A stretch of 64,000 nucleotides of DNA from Lysobacteraceae bacterium NML93-0793 (GCA_002324875.1 NTJG01000004.1:62001-126000); one strand, 5' to 3'; shown: positions 48,078 through 57,954, counted from the stretch's first letter. A program made the numbers and translations. Notes: a model not told the origin generated them from the letters alone.

Positions 48078-49445
48078 TCAGAACGAGTACTTCACCGTGG
48101 TGTGCAGACGCTTGAGATCGCCCGTGTCGCCGTTGCTCAACTCGCGCTCGGCCCAGCTGATCTCCGCACCGACGTCGAGCTTCGGGAACGGCGAGTAGAT
48201 GAGGTTGGCGCGCACCGACTGCGTGTTGCGCGTCGCTGCCGGGCCGATCGCCGCAAGGTCGGTATCGATGCGTGCGGTCGAGTAGGCGAGCGTGCTGCGC
48301 AGCTTCGGCGAGAAGTTGTGCCGCCACCCGGCGAAGCCCGCGACCATGTCCTGCGCTTCCAGGCTGCCGTCGACATCGAGGTAGGCATCCGGGCCCAGAC
48401 CGAAGGCGAGATAACGGCCGATGCCCGGGCCGCCGCTGACCATGTACTGCAGCGAGTCGCTGTCGCCGAGCTTGAACGAACCGGCGACGCTGACGCCGCC
48501 GCCGACCAGCGAGTCCTGCGGCGTGCGGATCTGGCGGACCAGACCGGCGACGCTGAAGTGGCCCCAGTCGCCCTTGGTCTGCCAGCGTGCGGTGACGTCG
48601 GGCACGTTGCTGCGGTTGGCGTTGAGATGCGCCGGGGAGCCGGCCTGGTACCAGGTCTGCGGGTTCTCCAGCGAGACCGACCACGGCCCCTTGGTGTAGC
48701 GGATCTGCGCCTGACGCACGAACACGGTGCCGTCGACGACGCCGACGAAGTCGACGGTCTCCGGCAGCGAGCCGAGATCCATGAAGTTGGTCCAGGTCTG
48801 GCCGGCCAGCCAGTTGTTCCAGCCCACGTAGGCGTGACGCAGCGTCGGCGGATAGCCGTTGGAGAACTTCTCGTTGCCGACGTTGGTGTTGCCGCCGCCG
48901 AAGAAGTCGAACTCGACCAGTGCCTTGAAGGTGTCGCCTTCCTCGGTCTTGCGGTCGACGCCGAACCAGACGCGCGAGAACTGCGCGTGGAAGTCGGTGT
49001 AGCTCTGACCCTGACCACCGACCGGCGTGCCGGCGGGGAAATAGAACAGACGGCCGGGGGTCGCGTCGGGGATCTCGCCGTCGCCGGTCCAGGTGGTCAT
49101 GGCATCGAGCTTGATGAAGCCGCCGTAGGAGAAACGGCTCTCCGGCGCAGCGGCCGTGAGGATCGTGGTCTTCTGGATCGGCGCGGCAGGGCCGCTGGTC
49201 GGCGCGGGCGCCGTCGGTGCTGCGGCCTGTGCGGTGGCTGCGGGTGCTGCCGGTGCCGCGGTCGCGGCCTGGTTGGCCAGTAACAGGTCCTTCATCGCCT
49301 GCAGTTCGGCTTCCAGGTGCTGGATGCGCGCATCCTGCTCCTGCTCTTTCGTCGTCTGTGCGAATGCCACGCCCGGCGCTGCCAGTGCGAGCACGATCGC
49401 GACGGCCATCGGCCGCAGCGTCGACATCTTTCTCATGTGACCCAT
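48078..49445 (-). CDS. DcaP-like trimeric outer-membrane porin
   Basis: A 455-aa outer-membrane protein. A signal peptide (LALAAPGVAFA) is followed by a short coiled coil (KEQEQDARIQHLEAELQAMK), an Ala/Pro linker and a beta-barrel of about 330 residues with alternating strands, ending in the YSF C-terminal Phe signature recognised by the Bam machinery. GFIKLDAMTTWTGDGEIPDATPG and WTNFMDLGSLPETVDFVG match the DcaP porins that admit dicarboxylates and aromatic acids. The ATG at 49445 has GGAGGGG 5 bases upstream, so it is preferred to later Met codons. A decayed paralogue lies at 35.1-35.5 kb. Confidence 0.88.
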   Translation of the reverse strand: MGHMRKMSTLRPMAVAIVLALAAPGVAFAQTTKEQEQDARIQHLEAELQAMKDLLLANQAATAAPAAPAATAQAAAPTAPAPTSGPAAPIQKTTILTAAAPESRFSYGGFIKLDAMTTWTGDGEIPDATPGRLFYFPAGTPVGGQGQSYTDFHAQFSRVWFGVDRKTEEGDTFKALVEFDFFGGGNTNVGNEKFSNGYPPTLRHAYVGWNNWLAGQTWTNFMDLGSLPETVDFVGVVDGTVFVRQAQIRYTKGPWSVSLENPQTWYQAGSPAHLNANRSNVPDVTARWQTKGDWGHFSVAGLVRQIRTPQDSLVGGGVSVAGSFKLGDSDSLQYMVSGGPGIGRYLAFGLGPDAYLDVDGSLEAQDMVAGFAGWRHNFSPKLRSTLAYSTARIDTDLAAIGPAATRNTQSVRANLIYSPFPKLDVGAEISWAERELSNGDTGDLKRLHTTVKYSF

Positions 49446-49619
49446 CTGTCCCCTCCCGAACAACTGGTTCGTTGCGTTGTCTGTGTGTGTTGCCTGTTTC
49501 CATCGGCGGCCGCGCATGCGCCCGCCGACAGCCCCTTCATTGCAGTGCCTCGGTCTCTACGTGGATCGATTCGTGGAACGCCCGGCGCATCGCGTGCCGG
49601 GATGGAAGTGCGACGGCGC

Positions 49620-50393
49620 TCAGCCCAGGTCGCCTCCGGCGACGGGCAGCACCGAACCGGTGATGTAGGAGGCCTCGTCCGAGGCGAGAAACAGGATCGG
49701 CGCGATCTGTTCGTCGAGCGTGCCGTAGCGCTTCATCAGCGCCGACGTGGTCACCTGTTCGACGGCCTGCGCCATCCACGCCTGTTCCTGCGCGTTGTCG
49801 CCTTCGGCATTGCGCGGCACGCGGCGCGCGGGTGCGCTGGTGCCACCGGGTGCGGTCGCGACGACGCGGATGTTGCGCTCGGCGAATTCCATCGCCAGCG
49901 ACGTCGTCAGCGCATTGATGCCGCCCTTGGCGGCCGAGTAGGGCACGCGGTGGATGCCGCGCGTCGCATTCGACGACACGTTGACGACCGTGCCGCCGCC
50001 GCGGGCGAGCAGATGCGGCAGCACCGCATGGCACCCGTACAGCGTGGGCATCAGCGAGCGGCGGATCTCGGCGTCGATCTGCGCCGGCTCGAAGGCATCG
50101 AAGGGGCGCATGCGGATCGCGCCGCCGATGTTGTTGACCAGGATGTCGATGCCGCCGAAGGCCTCGACCGCGTGCGCCATCGCATCGACGGCGCCTGCAT
50201 GCGTTTCGAGATCGGCGATGAAATGCGCGCTCGGGCCACTGGCCTCGGCGGCAACGTCGCCGACGAAGTCCGCACGGTCGACGAACACCACCGACGCGCC
50301 CTCGGCCGATGCGCGCAGGGCGACACCACGGCCGATGCCCTGGGCGGCACCGGTCACCACCATCACCTTGCCGGCGAAGCGTCCGGCGCTCAT
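49620..50393 (-). CDS. benD: Benzoate cis-diol dehydrogenase
   Basis: Oxidises 1,6-dihydroxycyclohexa-2,4-diene-1-carboxylate to catechol, releasing CO2 and reducing NAD+. The 257-aa SDR has TGAAQGIG near residue 15, VDRAD with the NAD-selective acidic residue near 40, NNIGGAIRM near residue 84, Ser in VVNVSSNA and YSAAK near residues 153-157. The GGAIRMRPF text is a BenD/XylL hallmark. The start ATG at 50393 overlaps the benC stop. Confidence 0.93.
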   Translation of the reverse strand: MSAGRFAGKVMVVTGAAQGIGRGVALRASAEGASVVFVDRADFVGDVAAEASGPSAHFIADLETHAGAVDAMAHAVEAFGGIDILVNNIGGAIRMRPFDAFEPAQIDAEIRRSLMPTLYGCHAVLPHLLARGGGTVVNVSSNATRGIHRVPYSAAKGGINALTTSLAMEFAERNIRVVATAPGGTSAPARRVPRNAEGDNAQEQAWMAQAVEQVTTSALMKRYGTLDEQIAPILFLASDEASYITGSVLPVAGGDLG

Positions 50394-51415
50394 GCGGCGC
50401 GGTCCTGTGCGGGCGTGCTCGGGGTGAACTTCTCGTAGTGGAAGCTGGCCGGATGCACGCCGACGTCGTCGAAGTGGCGACGCACCGCGTCGACCATCGG
50501 CGGCGGGCCGCACAGGTACACATCGACATCGCCGGCATTGAGCGCTTCGGGCGTCATGTGCTGGGTGACCCAGCCCTTGCGCGGATGGCAGGACGCCTCG
50601 TCGGCGACGACGGTGCAGTAGCTGAAGTTCGGCAGGCGGGCGATGTAGGCCTCGATCTGTTCGACCAGCACCAGATCCAGATCACGGGTGACGCCGTAGA
50701 TGAGCTGCACGGGCTGGGTCGAGCCCGCGCGTGCCAGCGTCTCGAGCATCGACAGGAATGGCGCCAGACCGGTTCCACCGGCGAGCATCAGGATCGGGCG
50801 CTGCACGGCGCGCAGGTAGAAGCTGCCGAGCGGGCCGGTCAGTTCGACTTCGGTGCCGGGCGTCGCACGGTCCAGCCAGCCGCTCATCAGGCCGTCCGGC
50901 ACGCGCTTGATCAGAAACGATAGTGTCGACTCGCCCGAAACCGAGCTGAAGGAATACGAGCGATGCTGCGCACTGCCGGGCACGCCGATGTTGACGTACT
51001 GGCCGGGCAGGAAAGCCGGGCCTTCGCCTTCGACGTTCAGGTCGAGCACGATCGCCGCATCGTTGTGCGGCGTGATCGTCGCGACCGTCGCCTTGAAGCT
51101 CTGCTGGCCGGTCTTGCACATCGAGGACGCCACCGGGATCGCGATCACGCAGTCGCTGGTCGGCACCATCTGGCAGGTCAGCACCAGACCGTCGTCCTTC
51201 TCGCCTTCGGTCAGGGCGTCGTCGATGTAGTCGTCGCCGAGCTCGTAGCTGCCGCTTTCGGCGCGGCACTTGCAGGTGCCGCAGACGCCGTCAGAGCAGT
51301 CCATCGGGAGATTGATGCGGTTGCGGAACGCCGCATCGAGGACCTTCTCGTCCTCTTTGCAGTCGATGAAGCGGGTGACCCCGTCCTCGAAATTCAATGC
51401 GATTCGGTACGTCAT
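50390..51415 (-). CDS. benC: Benzoate 1,2-dioxygenase reductase
   Basis: Electron-transfer component: an N-terminal plant-type [2Fe-2S] ferredoxin (Cys residues in CSDGVCGTCKCR near residues 40-51 and a fourth in VLTCQM near residue 81). It is fused to an FAD domain (HRSYSFSS near residue 151) and an NAD domain (GGTGLAPFLSML near residue 213; YLCGPPPMV near residue 306). The 341-aa length is standard. It passes electrons from NADH to BenAB. Confidence 0.95.
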   Translation of the reverse strand: MTYRIALNFEDGVTRFIDCKEDEKVLDAAFRNRINLPMDCSDGVCGTCKCRAESGSYELGDDYIDDALTEGEKDDGLVLTCQMVPTSDCVIAIPVASSMCKTGQQSFKATVATITPHNDAAIVLDLNVEGEGPAFLPGQYVNIGVPGSAQHRSYSFSSVSGESTLSFLIKRVPDGLMSGWLDRATPGTEVELTGPLGSFYLRAVQRPILMLAGGTGLAPFLSMLETLARAGSTQPVQLIYGVTRDLDLVLVEQIEAYIARLPNFSYCTVVADEASCHPRKGWVTQHMTPEALNAGDVDVYLCGPPPMVDAVRRHFDDVGVHPASFHYEKFTPSTPAQDRAA

Positions 51416-51447
51416 AAAGCTTCCCTCGGCATCGGTCGTGACGTCGG

Positions 51448-51936
51448 TCAGACGTGGTAGATATCGATGACCTGGCGGATGTAGTCGTTCTTCAGCACGA
51501 TCTTCTTGTCGCTGATCAGAAAGCCGTCACCGGCCTTGCGCAGGGTCACGAACATCGTTCCGAAGAAGATGTTGTCGCGCTTGTAGCGATGGTTGTGCGT
51601 GGCGAAGTTGTAGCGGACGTCGATCGCGTCATCGCGCTCGGCGAGCACTTCGACATTGAGCACGCTGTGCGCGGTCCGCGGTTCCGGCGTCGACGCACCC
51701 GAGCGCTCGGTCTTGATGCGGAACACGCGGTCTTCCAGACCCGAACGGTCGCCGTAATAGATCAGCGAGATCTCCGACAGCGGGTCTTCGGTGATCGTGT
51801 CGTCGTCATCCCAGGACGGCATCCAGTAGCGGACGTCCTCGGCGTACAGCGTCAGCCACTCGTCCCACTCGCGGTCGTCGAGCAGGCGCGCTTCCCTGTA
51901 GAGGAACGCGCAGATGCGGGCGTAGTCCTGGCTCAT
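51448..51936 (-). CDS. benB: Benzoate 1,2-dioxygenase small subunit
   Basis: A 162-aa beta subunit of the ring-hydroxylating oxygenase. Typical text includes [32 protein letters not shown] near residues 12-43 and the C-terminal [16 protein letters not shown]. The start ATG overlaps the benA stop by 4 bases. It has a structural role in the alpha3beta3 oxygenase. Confidence 0.94.
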   Translation of the reverse strand: MSQDYARICAFLYREARLLDDREWDEWLTLYAEDVRYWMPSWDDDDTITEDPLSEISLIYYGDRSGLEDRVFRIKTERSGASTPEPRTAHSVLNVEVLAERDDAIDVRYNFATHNHRYKRDNIFFGTMFVTLRKAGDGFLISDKKIVLKNDYIRQVIDIYHV

Positions 51937-53291
51937 GCCGTCACCGCCGCACGTTCCTTGGCCAGCGCTTCGCGCATGGTGTGCACCCAGAACTCGTGCT
52001 GGCGCACGAACAGGCCTTCGTCTTCGCTGCGCTCACCCGACAGCAGCGGGGTGATGCCCATGCGCCTGGCGTTGTCGTCCGGACCGTCGATCCACAGCGG
52101 GGCGCCGCGGCTCATGTCGTTCCACAGCGCAGCTGTTCCGGCATAGCCGTTCTGGCAGGCGCGGAACTCTTCCAGATCGTCTGCGGTGCCCATGCCCGAG
52201 ACGTTGAAGAAGTCCTCGTATTGGCGCAGCCGTAGCGTGCGGTCTTCGGCGCCCTCGCCCTTGGGGGCGAAGCAGAAGATGCTGATCTCGGTTTGGTCGA
52301 CACTGATCGGACGCGTCACGCGGATCTGCGTGGAGAACTGGTCCATCAGGAACACGTTCGGGTACAGGCAGAGGTTGCGCGTCTGGTTGACGATGAATTC
52401 CGCCCGGTCTTCGCCCACGCGCGCAGCGATCTCGTCGCGCTGGTTGTAGACCGGGCGCACTTCCGGGTTCTTTGTGTTCGTCCACAGCAGGATATGGCCG
52501 TTGTCGAAGCCGTACACGCCGGCGACGCTCTTGCTCCAGCTGTTGGCGTCGACCGCCTTGGTGCCTTCTTCCTTGCGGCGGCCCATCGTGGCCAGATAGT
52601 TCCAGTGCACGGAGCTGACGTGGTAGCCGTCGCAGCCGTTCTCCATCTGCAGCTTCCAGTTGCCCTCGTAGATGTAGGACGAGTTGCCGCGCAGCACTTC
52701 CAGGCCGTTCGGCGCCTGCTCCACGATCTGGTCGATGATCACCTTGGTGTCACCGAGGAAATCCTCGAGCGGGACGACGTCGGGATTGAGGCTGCCGAAC
52801 AGGAAGCCGCGGTAGTTCTGGAAGCGCGCGACGCGCTTGAGATCGTGCGAGCCGTCGGTGTTGAACGACTCGGGGTACTGCGTGGTCTTCTCGTCCTTGA
52901 CCTTCAGCAGCTTGCCGGCGTTGGAGAAGGTCCAGCCGTGGAAGGGGCAGGTGAAGCTGCCCTTGTTGCCGTGCTTGCGCCGGCACAGCATCGCGCCCTT
53001 GTGCGCGCAGGCGTTGATCACCGCGTGCAGTTCGCCGGTCTTGTCGCGGGTGACGACGATCGGCTGACGCCCGATGTAGGTCGTGTAGTAGTCGTTGTTC
53101 TCGGGCAGCTGGCTTTCGTGCGCCAGATAGACCCAGTTGCGCTCGAAGATGTGCTTCATCTCGAGCTCGAACAGATCGGCATTGGTGAAGATGTCGCGGC
53201 GGCAGCGGAACACGCCCGCGTCCTTGTCGTCCTGCACCGCATTGGCGAGCAGCAGGTCGAGTTCCTTGGCTTTGTCGATGATGGCGGACAT
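51933..53291 (-). CDS. benA: Benzoate 1,2-dioxygenase large subunit
   Basis: Catalytic alpha subunit that converts benzoate, O2 and electrons from BenC to the cis-diol. The 452-aa protein has the Rieske [2Fe-2S] motif (C-A-H in [11 protein letters not shown] near residue 97, and CPFHGW near residue 118), and the mononuclear-iron ligands in [13 protein letters not shown] near residues 212-224. The ATG at 53291 begins [12 protein letters not shown]; a longer in-frame frame extends upstream into the spacer. It heads benABCD, 97 bases after catA. Confidence 0.95.
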   Translation of the reverse strand: MSAIIDKAKELDLLLANAVQDDKDAGVFRCRRDIFTNADLFELEMKHIFERNWVYLAHESQLPENNDYYTTYIGRQPIVVTRDKTGELHAVINACAHKGAMLCRRKHGNKGSFTCPFHGWTFSNAGKLLKVKDEKTTQYPESFNTDGSHDLKRVARFQNYRGFLFGSLNPDVVPLEDFLGDTKVIIDQIVEQAPNGLEVLRGNSSYIYEGNWKLQMENGCDGYHVSSVHWNYLATMGRRKEEGTKAVDANSWSKSVAGVYGFDNGHILLWTNTKNPEVRPVYNQRDEIAARVGEDRAEFIVNQTRNLCLYPNVFLMDQFSTQIRVTRPISVDQTEISIFCFAPKGEGAEDRTLRLRQYEDFFNVSGMGTADDLEEFRACQNGYAGTAALWNDMSRGAPLWIDGPDDNARRMGITPLLSGERSEDEGLFVRQHEFWVHTMREALAKERAAVTA

Positions 53292-53388
53292 GACGGGTCT
53301 CCCGAAGTATTCCGGCTGCGCCACGCGGGATGCGCGTGCGATCGATGGGAGCCGGCGGCGCGATGCACCACCGGCGGGTGATGCGGTC

Positions 53389-54324
53389 TCAGGCGGCGGC
53401 GCGTGCGCGCTCGACGATCTGGTTGTCTTCGCCTTCGACCAGGGCGGTGAGATGGAAGTCGAAGCGGATTTCGGCATGCGCGCCGGCGATGCCGTCGGCT
53501 TCGGCGCCGTTCGCATCGGCGTGCTCGATGATCTCGGGCACCAGGCCATCGCGCGTGGCGTAGGCGAAGTCGTCGTTGACCAGCGGATCGCCGGCGATGT
53601 TGATCTGCGTGGTCAGCTTGCGGTGATCGTCGGCGCCGACGAAGAAATGGATGTGCGCCGGACGCTGGCCGTGGCGGCCGAGCGCGAACAGCAGCTGCTC
53701 GGTCGGGCTGCCCGGCGGCACGCCGTAGCCCTTGGGCACGATGCTGCGGAAGCGGTAGCGGCCGAGATCGTCGGCGATGATCGTGCGGCGCATGTTGAAG
53801 GGCGCCTGCACGTTAGTCGGATCGAAGTGCGAATAGAAACCGCGCGTGTCGCAGTGCCACACCTCGACCGAGGCGCCCGGCACCGGCTTGCCGTCGGCGC
53901 CGTACACGGTACCGTGCATGACCAGCGGGTGGCCGTCGGTATCGCGGCCGTCATCGAGGCGGGCGAAGCCCTGTTCGACCGGCGCGCCTGCGACATAGAG
54001 CGGACCTTCGATGGTGCGCGGGGTTTCGCTGTGGATGCCGAGTTCTGCGTCCTGTGCGTCGAGGCGCAGATCGAGGAAATGGTCGAGGCCGAGACCCGGC
54101 GAGATCAGGCCGGCCTGACCGGCGGCGCCGATCGCGTTGAACCAGGCGATGCCGGCCCAGTACTCGTCCGGCGTGATGTCGAGATCGTCGATCGCCTTGA
54201 ACAGGTCCGACATCAGCCGGTGCACGATCTGCTTGGTGCGCGGGTCGCCGCCCGGCTGCTCGAGGCCGCTGAGGGTGCGCAGGAACTGCTGCACTTCGGG
54301 GCGGTCGTGGATGCGGATGCTCAT
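53389..54324 (-). CDS. catA: Catechol 1,2-dioxygenase (intradiol)
   Basis: Cleaves catechol between the hydroxyls to cis,cis-muconate with Fe(III). The 311-aa protein has the N-terminal helical dimerisation domain and the iron ligands: Tyr in GPLYVAGAP near residue 110, Tyr in [10 protein letters not shown] near residue 195, and two His in RPAHIHFFV near residues 217-223. It takes catechol from both the benzoate (BenABCD) and the putative salicylate route. Confidence 0.96.
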   Translation of the reverse strand: MSIRIHDRPEVQQFLRTLSGLEQPGGDPRTKQIVHRLMSDLFKAIDDLDITPDEYWAGIAWFNAIGAAGQAGLISPGLGLDHFLDLRLDAQDAELGIHSETPRTIEGPLYVAGAPVEQGFARLDDGRDTDGHPLVMHGTVYGADGKPVPGASVEVWHCDTRGFYSHFDPTNVQAPFNMRRTIIADDLGRYRFRSIVPKGYGVPPGSPTEQLLFALGRHGQRPAHIHFFVGADDHRKLTTQINIAGDPLVNDDFAYATRDGLVPEIIEHADANGAEADGIAGAHAEIRFDFHLTALVEGEDNQIVERARAAA

Positions 54325-54403
54325 GGGTGTCTCCTCTTGGTGGCGGTTGGCTGCCAGGACGCGTTCCCTCCCGGGGAGCGCACATATGTGTGGATTGAGT
54401 GGT

Positions 54404-54694
54404 CTAGCGGTCGTCCTCGTGGAGCGACGACGGATGGCGGCACAGCGGGGTCACCGCGATGCGCATGTACGGAAACAGCGGCAGGCTCGACAGCGTGTCG
54501 TGCAGTTCGGTGTTGTCGGCGACGTCGAAGATGCTGTAGTTCGCGTACTCGCCGACCACGCGCCAGATGTGGCGCCACTTGCCCCTGCGCTGCAGGTCCT
54601 GGAAATACGCCTTCTCGCGTGCCTTGATGTCGGCCGCGACCTCGGCCGGCATGTCGACCGGCAACTGCACATCCATCCGTACGTGGAACAGCAT
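54404..54694 (-). CDS. catC: Muconolactone delta-isomerase
   Basis: A 96-aa ferredoxin-like-fold enzyme that converts muconolactone to beta-ketoadipate enol-lactone, the substrate of PcaD. MLFHVRMDVQLPVDM at the N-terminus, KAREKAYFQDLQRRGKW near residues 24-40, and the acidic DNTELHDTLSSLPLFPYM match the family, and the length is normal. It lies 22 bases after catB. Confidence 0.95.
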   Translation of the reverse strand: MLFHVRMDVQLPVDMPAEVAADIKAREKAYFQDLQRRGKWRHIWRVVGEYANYSIFDVADNTELHDTLSSLPLFPYMRIAVTPLCRHPSSLHEDDR

Positions 54695-54716
54695 TCGATT
54701 CGTCTCCGTGTCTGTG

Positions 54717-55889
54717 TCAGCGCGCCACGCTGATGGTCCGGCGCAGCCCGTCGCGGGCGAAGAACGCGACGCGGTCCTCGTCGAGCGCGATGCCCAGGCC
54801 GGGACCGTTCGGCACTTCCAGCGAGAAGTCGCTGTAGTCCAGGGGCGTGGCGAGTATTTCCTCGGTCAGCAGCAGCGGCCCGAACAGTTCGGTGCCCCAC
54901 TGCAGCTGGTCGAACGTCGAAAACACCTGCGCGCTGGCGATCGTGCCGACCGCGCCTTCGAGCATCGTGCCGCCGTAGAGCCCGATGCCGGCGGCATCCG
55001 CGATCGCGGCGACGCGCTGCGCGGCGAACAGGCCACCGCTCTGTTCGATCTTCACCGCGAACACGTCGGCCGCATGGCGGCGTGCGAGTTCGAAGGCGGA
55101 CTCGGGGCCGCTCAACGACTCGTCGGCCATCAGCGCGATCGGAAAACGGCGCACCAGTCGGGACAGCGCCGCGGGGGAGGCGACGGGCTGCTCGACCAGT
55201 TCACAACCGGCATCGGCCAATGCGGCCATGCCGCGTGCGGCATCGGTCTCGTTCCAGGCCATGTTGACGTCGACGCGCACCGCGCCGCGGTCGCAGAGCG
55301 CACGCTTGATCGCGGCGACATGGGCAATGTCTTCGGCAAGACCACGCGCGCCGATCTTGAGCTTGAACACGTTGTGGCGTCGCAGGTCGAGCATGCGCTC
55401 GGCCTCGGCGATATCACGCGCGGTATCGCCGGAAGCCAATGTCCAGGCCACCGGCAGACGGTCGCGACGTCGGCCGCCGAGCAGGTCGGACACCGGCAGG
55501 CCGGTGCGCTTGCCGTGCGCATCGAGCAATGCGGTTTCCACCGCGCACTTGGCGAAGCGGTTGTCCTTGACCATCTTGCCGATGCGAGCCATCAGCGCCT
55601 GCACCCGCGTCGCGTCCTGGCCGGCCATCACCGGCGCGAAATAGGTGTCGATCGCCAGCTTCATACCCTCGGGGCTTTCGCCGCCGTAGGCCAGACCACC
55701 GATCGTGGTGCCTTCGCCGATGCCGACCACGCCGTCGCTGCAATGCACGCGCACCAGCATCAGGGTCTGGCCGTCCATCGTCGCGACCGACAACTTGTGC
55801 GGGCGGATCGTCGGCAGGTCGACGATGATGGTTTCGATCCGGACGACGGTGGCAACGGTATGGGGCAGGGGGGCGACGACTGCGTTCAT
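54717..55889 (-). CDS. catB: Muconate cycloisomerase
   Basis: Enolase-superfamily enzyme, cis,cis-muconate to (+)-muconolactone, Mn2+-dependent. The 390-aa protein has the VFKLKIG motif with the catalytic Lys near residue 175. The metal ligands follow in RVDVNMAWNE (~205), LVEQPV (~230) and ADESLSG (~253), and a second catalytic Lys lies in VFAVKIEQSGG near residue 277. It is the first gene of the long catabolic operon and is divergent from catR; the operators lie in the 166-base spacer. Confidence 0.95.
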   Translation of the reverse strand: MNAVVAPLPHTVATVVRIETIIVDLPTIRPHKLSVATMDGQTLMLVRVHCSDGVVGIGEGTTIGGLAYGGESPEGMKLAIDTYFAPVMAGQDATRVQALMARIGKMVKDNRFAKCAVETALLDAHGKRTGLPVSDLLGGRRRDRLPVAWTLASGDTARDIAEAERMLDLRRHNVFKLKIGARGLAEDIAHVAAIKRALCDRGAVRVDVNMAWNETDAARGMAALADAGCELVEQPVASPAALSRLVRRFPIALMADESLSGPESAFELARRHAADVFAVKIEQSGGLFAAQRVAAIADAAGIGLYGGTMLEGAVGTIASAQVFSTFDQLQWGTELFGPLLLTEEILATPLDYSDFSLEVPNGPGLGIALDEDRVAFFARDGLRRTISVAR

Positions 55890-55947
55890 GGGTCACGTTA
55901 TGCGACGGCAGACTGCACCTGGTCCAACACCGATTTCGTGTGATTGA

Positions 55948-55962
55948 ATACCTTCAAGGTAT
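55948..55962. promoter_or_regulatory. CatR/BenM-type operator, site 1
   Basis: ATAC-CTTCAAG-GTAT, an exact match to the ATAC-N7-GTAT consensus of the BenM/CatM subfamily of LysR regulators, with almost perfect dyad symmetry (ATACCTT/AAGGTAT). It is centred 66 bases upstream of the catB start codon. Confidence 0.8.
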
Positions 55963-56007
55963 GATGCAGCGCTAATCGTTGATCGGAAACGATTGTTGCG
56001 ATGCACA

Positions 56008-56022
56008 ATACCTGTCGAGTAT
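56008..56022. promoter_or_regulatory. CatR/BenM-type operator, site 2
   Basis: A second exact ATAC-N7-GTAT (spacer CTGTCGA), centred exactly 60 bases from site 1 and about 41 bases upstream of the catR start. It probably mediates autoregulation and/or cooperative binding with site 1. Confidence 0.75.
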
Positions 56023-56055
56023 CGATTCCGCCGCCCTATTCAATTCGACCAAAGT

Positions 56056-57000
56056 ATGGACCTCCGCCAGCTCCGCTACTTCTGCGCCGTCGCCAAAGAG
56101 CGCAATTTCACCCGCGCCGCTGAAGTGCTGCATATCGCCCAGCCACCCTTGAGCCGGCAGATCCAGCTGCTGGAAGAGGAGCTGGGCGTACAGCTGATCT
56201 CGCGCAGTACGCGTCCGTTGCGGCTGACCGATGCCGGGCGTCTGTTCCACGAGCAGGCGCTGCAGATCCTCGGCCGCGTCGAGCAGATGCAGGTCGCGAC
56301 CCGGCGCATCGGCCTGCACGAACGCAGCGTGATCGTCATCGGCTTCGTCGCCTCGACGCTCTATGCGGGACTGCCGCTGCTGGTTCGCAAGCTGCGCCAG
56401 CATTCGCCCGAACTCGACATCCAGTTGCTGGAACTGACCTCGGTCCACCAGATCGAGGCGCTCAAGGCGGGGCGCATCGACGTGGGTTTCGGTCGCGTGC
56501 GCCACAACGATCCATCGGTGGTCGGCACCGTGCTGCGCGAGGAGCGTCTGGCGCTGGCGATTCCGGCCGACGCGCCGCTCGCAGGCGACAACGGCCCGCT
56601 GCCGGTCGCCACGCTCGAGGGCCAGCGCCTCATCGTCTATCCCAAGGATGTGCGGCCCGGCTTCGCCGACCAGGTGCTCGGCCTGCTGCGTGACCACGAC
56701 GTGCGCCCGGCTGAAATCATCGAAGCACGCGAACTCCAGACCGCCCTTGGTCTGGTCGCGGCGGAAAGCGGCGTCTGCGTCGTCCCCAGCGCTGCACGGC
56801 TGCTGCGCTCCGACGTGCATTACCGGCTGATCGAAGGCGAGCGCGCCACCTCGCCGGTGATCCTCAACTACCGGATGAACGATGGCTCGCGCTACATCGA
56901 CATCATCAAGCAGCTGATCCAGGAGATGTACGCCGAGAATCCGCCGTGGCTGGATATCGCGCACAACCTGCCGTTAAAGCCCGAGTTGGAATCCAAGTGA
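56056..57000 (+). CDS. catR: LysR-type regulator (CatR/BenM-like)
   Basis: A 314-aa LysR regulator. The winged HTH covers residues 1-60 (MDLRQLRYFCAVAKERNFTR, AAEVLHIAQPPLSRQIQLLE), and the effector-binding domain follows, with IGFVASTLYAGLP near residue 95 and GRVRHNDPSV near 155. In BenM/CatM the ligand is cis,cis-muconate (BenM also binds benzoate). Which of these this protein senses cannot be told; the symbol catR is chosen because it is divergent from catB. The ATG at 56056 is used; the open frame upstream would overlap the operator. Confidence 0.9.
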   Translation: MDLRQLRYFCAVAKERNFTRAAEVLHIAQPPLSRQIQLLEEELGVQLISRSTRPLRLTDAGRLFHEQALQILGRVEQMQVATRRIGLHERSVIVIGFVASTLYAGLPLLVRKLRQHSPELDIQLLELTSVHQIEALKAGRIDVGFGRVRHNDPSVVGTVLREERLALAIPADAPLAGDNGPLPVATLEGQRLIVYPKDVRPGFADQVLGLLRDHDVRPAEIIEARELQTALGLVAAESGVCVVPSAARLLRSDVHYRLIEGERATSPVILNYRMNDGSRYIDIIKQLIQEMYAENPPWLDIAHNLPLKPELESK

Positions 57001-57124
57001 GTTTCTTCGGGGTAGACCACACGTGCAACGAATCCCGGCACGAGTGAGCTCGAGACTGGCCTGCTACTTCCGGACCACGTCCGCAATCGCAGAGTGATCA
57101 TGTTCGTTAGGGGAAGGGCGGCTC

Positions 57125-57146
57125 TCCGCTTCCGGCCAATAGCGGA
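57125..57146. repeat. Palindromic intergenic repeat (copy 2, imperfect)
   Basis: TCCGCT ... AGCGGA around TCCGGCCAAT, followed by CCGTTCA, matches the core of the perfect palindrome at 32976-33001. Confidence 0.6.
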
Positions 57147-57231
57147 CCGTTCATCCAAAACAGCTCTTCGAATTCCGACCATAGCGATCAATCGTGCTTC
57201 ACGAGCGACCGCAGCCTTAATTACACGTTCA

Positions 57232-57265
57232 TGCACGATTTTCTCTAAACGTGCAAGATCGTGCA
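57232..57265. promoter_or_regulatory. Inverted repeat upstream of HAD/DeoR/MFS genes
   Basis: TGCACGAT (57232-57239) and ATCGTGCA (57258-57265) form an 8-bp inverted repeat with an 18-nt spacer; the core ATCGTGC also occurs once more at 57191-57197. These could be binding sites for the DeoR-type regulator encoded downstream. The second arm lies at the extreme 5' end of the open HAD frame. Confidence 0.35.
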
Positions 57266-57951
57266 ATAAGCGATCTCTACCGGCACTACGCCTTCTCATC
57301 CTTCTCCGCCATCTCTCCACCCCGTCCGCTCGAGGGATCCCGCCTGCAGGCGGTGGTCTTCGACTTGGGGGGCGTTCTGATCGACGGGAACTCGCGCTAT
57401 CTCTTAACAAGTGCTTTTCGCGTTCTGATGAAGTCGAGGCGTTTCTGGCCGAAGTCTGCAGCCCTGCGTGGGACGACCAGCAGGACCGCGGCCGGTTGTG
57501 GTCATCTCCAGTAGAGGTGTTGATCGCGGAGCATCCGGCCTACTTGGCTCAGATCGCGGCCTATGACACCCGGTGGGAGGAGACGCTCGGCGAGGCCATT
57601 GCCGGCACTGTTGCCGTCCTCGATCGGCTGCGTCGGTCAGGCAATGTCAGATTGCTGGCGCTGACCAACTGGTCGCAGGAGAAATTTCCGATCGCGCGTA
57701 CGCGTTTCGAGTTTCTGGATTGGTTCGAGGCGATCGTGGTGTCGGGCGAAGAACGCGTTGCGAAGCCGGATCCCGAGATCTTCGAGCGCCTGAAGACACG
57801 ATTCGATCTCAGGCCTGAGCGAACCCTGTTCATCGACGATGCGCCGTGCAGCGTCGCGGCCGCAAAGAAATCGGGATTCGAAACCGAGCTGTTCCATTCG
57901 CCGGATGCGCTGGCACGCAGGCTCGAGGCCTTTGGCCTGTTGAGGAGTTAG
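57251..57951 (+). pseudogene. HAD-superfamily hydrolase gene with a frameshift
   Basis: A HAD-IA phosphatase-like protein (2-haloacid dehalogenase-like group) encoded in two frames. Frame one carries motif I, LQAVVFDLGGVLIDGN (from ~57344), then RYLL; the sequence then continues in another frame with NKCFSRSDEVEAFLAEVCSPAWDDQQDRGR and so on. That part includes motif II (LLALTNWS), motif III Lys (VAKPDPEIF) and motif IV (TLFIDDAPCSV). All catalytic motifs are present, but a single missing base near 57405-57412 breaks the gene. It could be a real pseudogene or a sequencing/assembly error. The true start is unclear: the GTG at 57251 is only the first in-frame start. The stop is 3 bases before the DeoR gene. 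Confidence 0.75.
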
Positions 57952-57954
57952 AAG

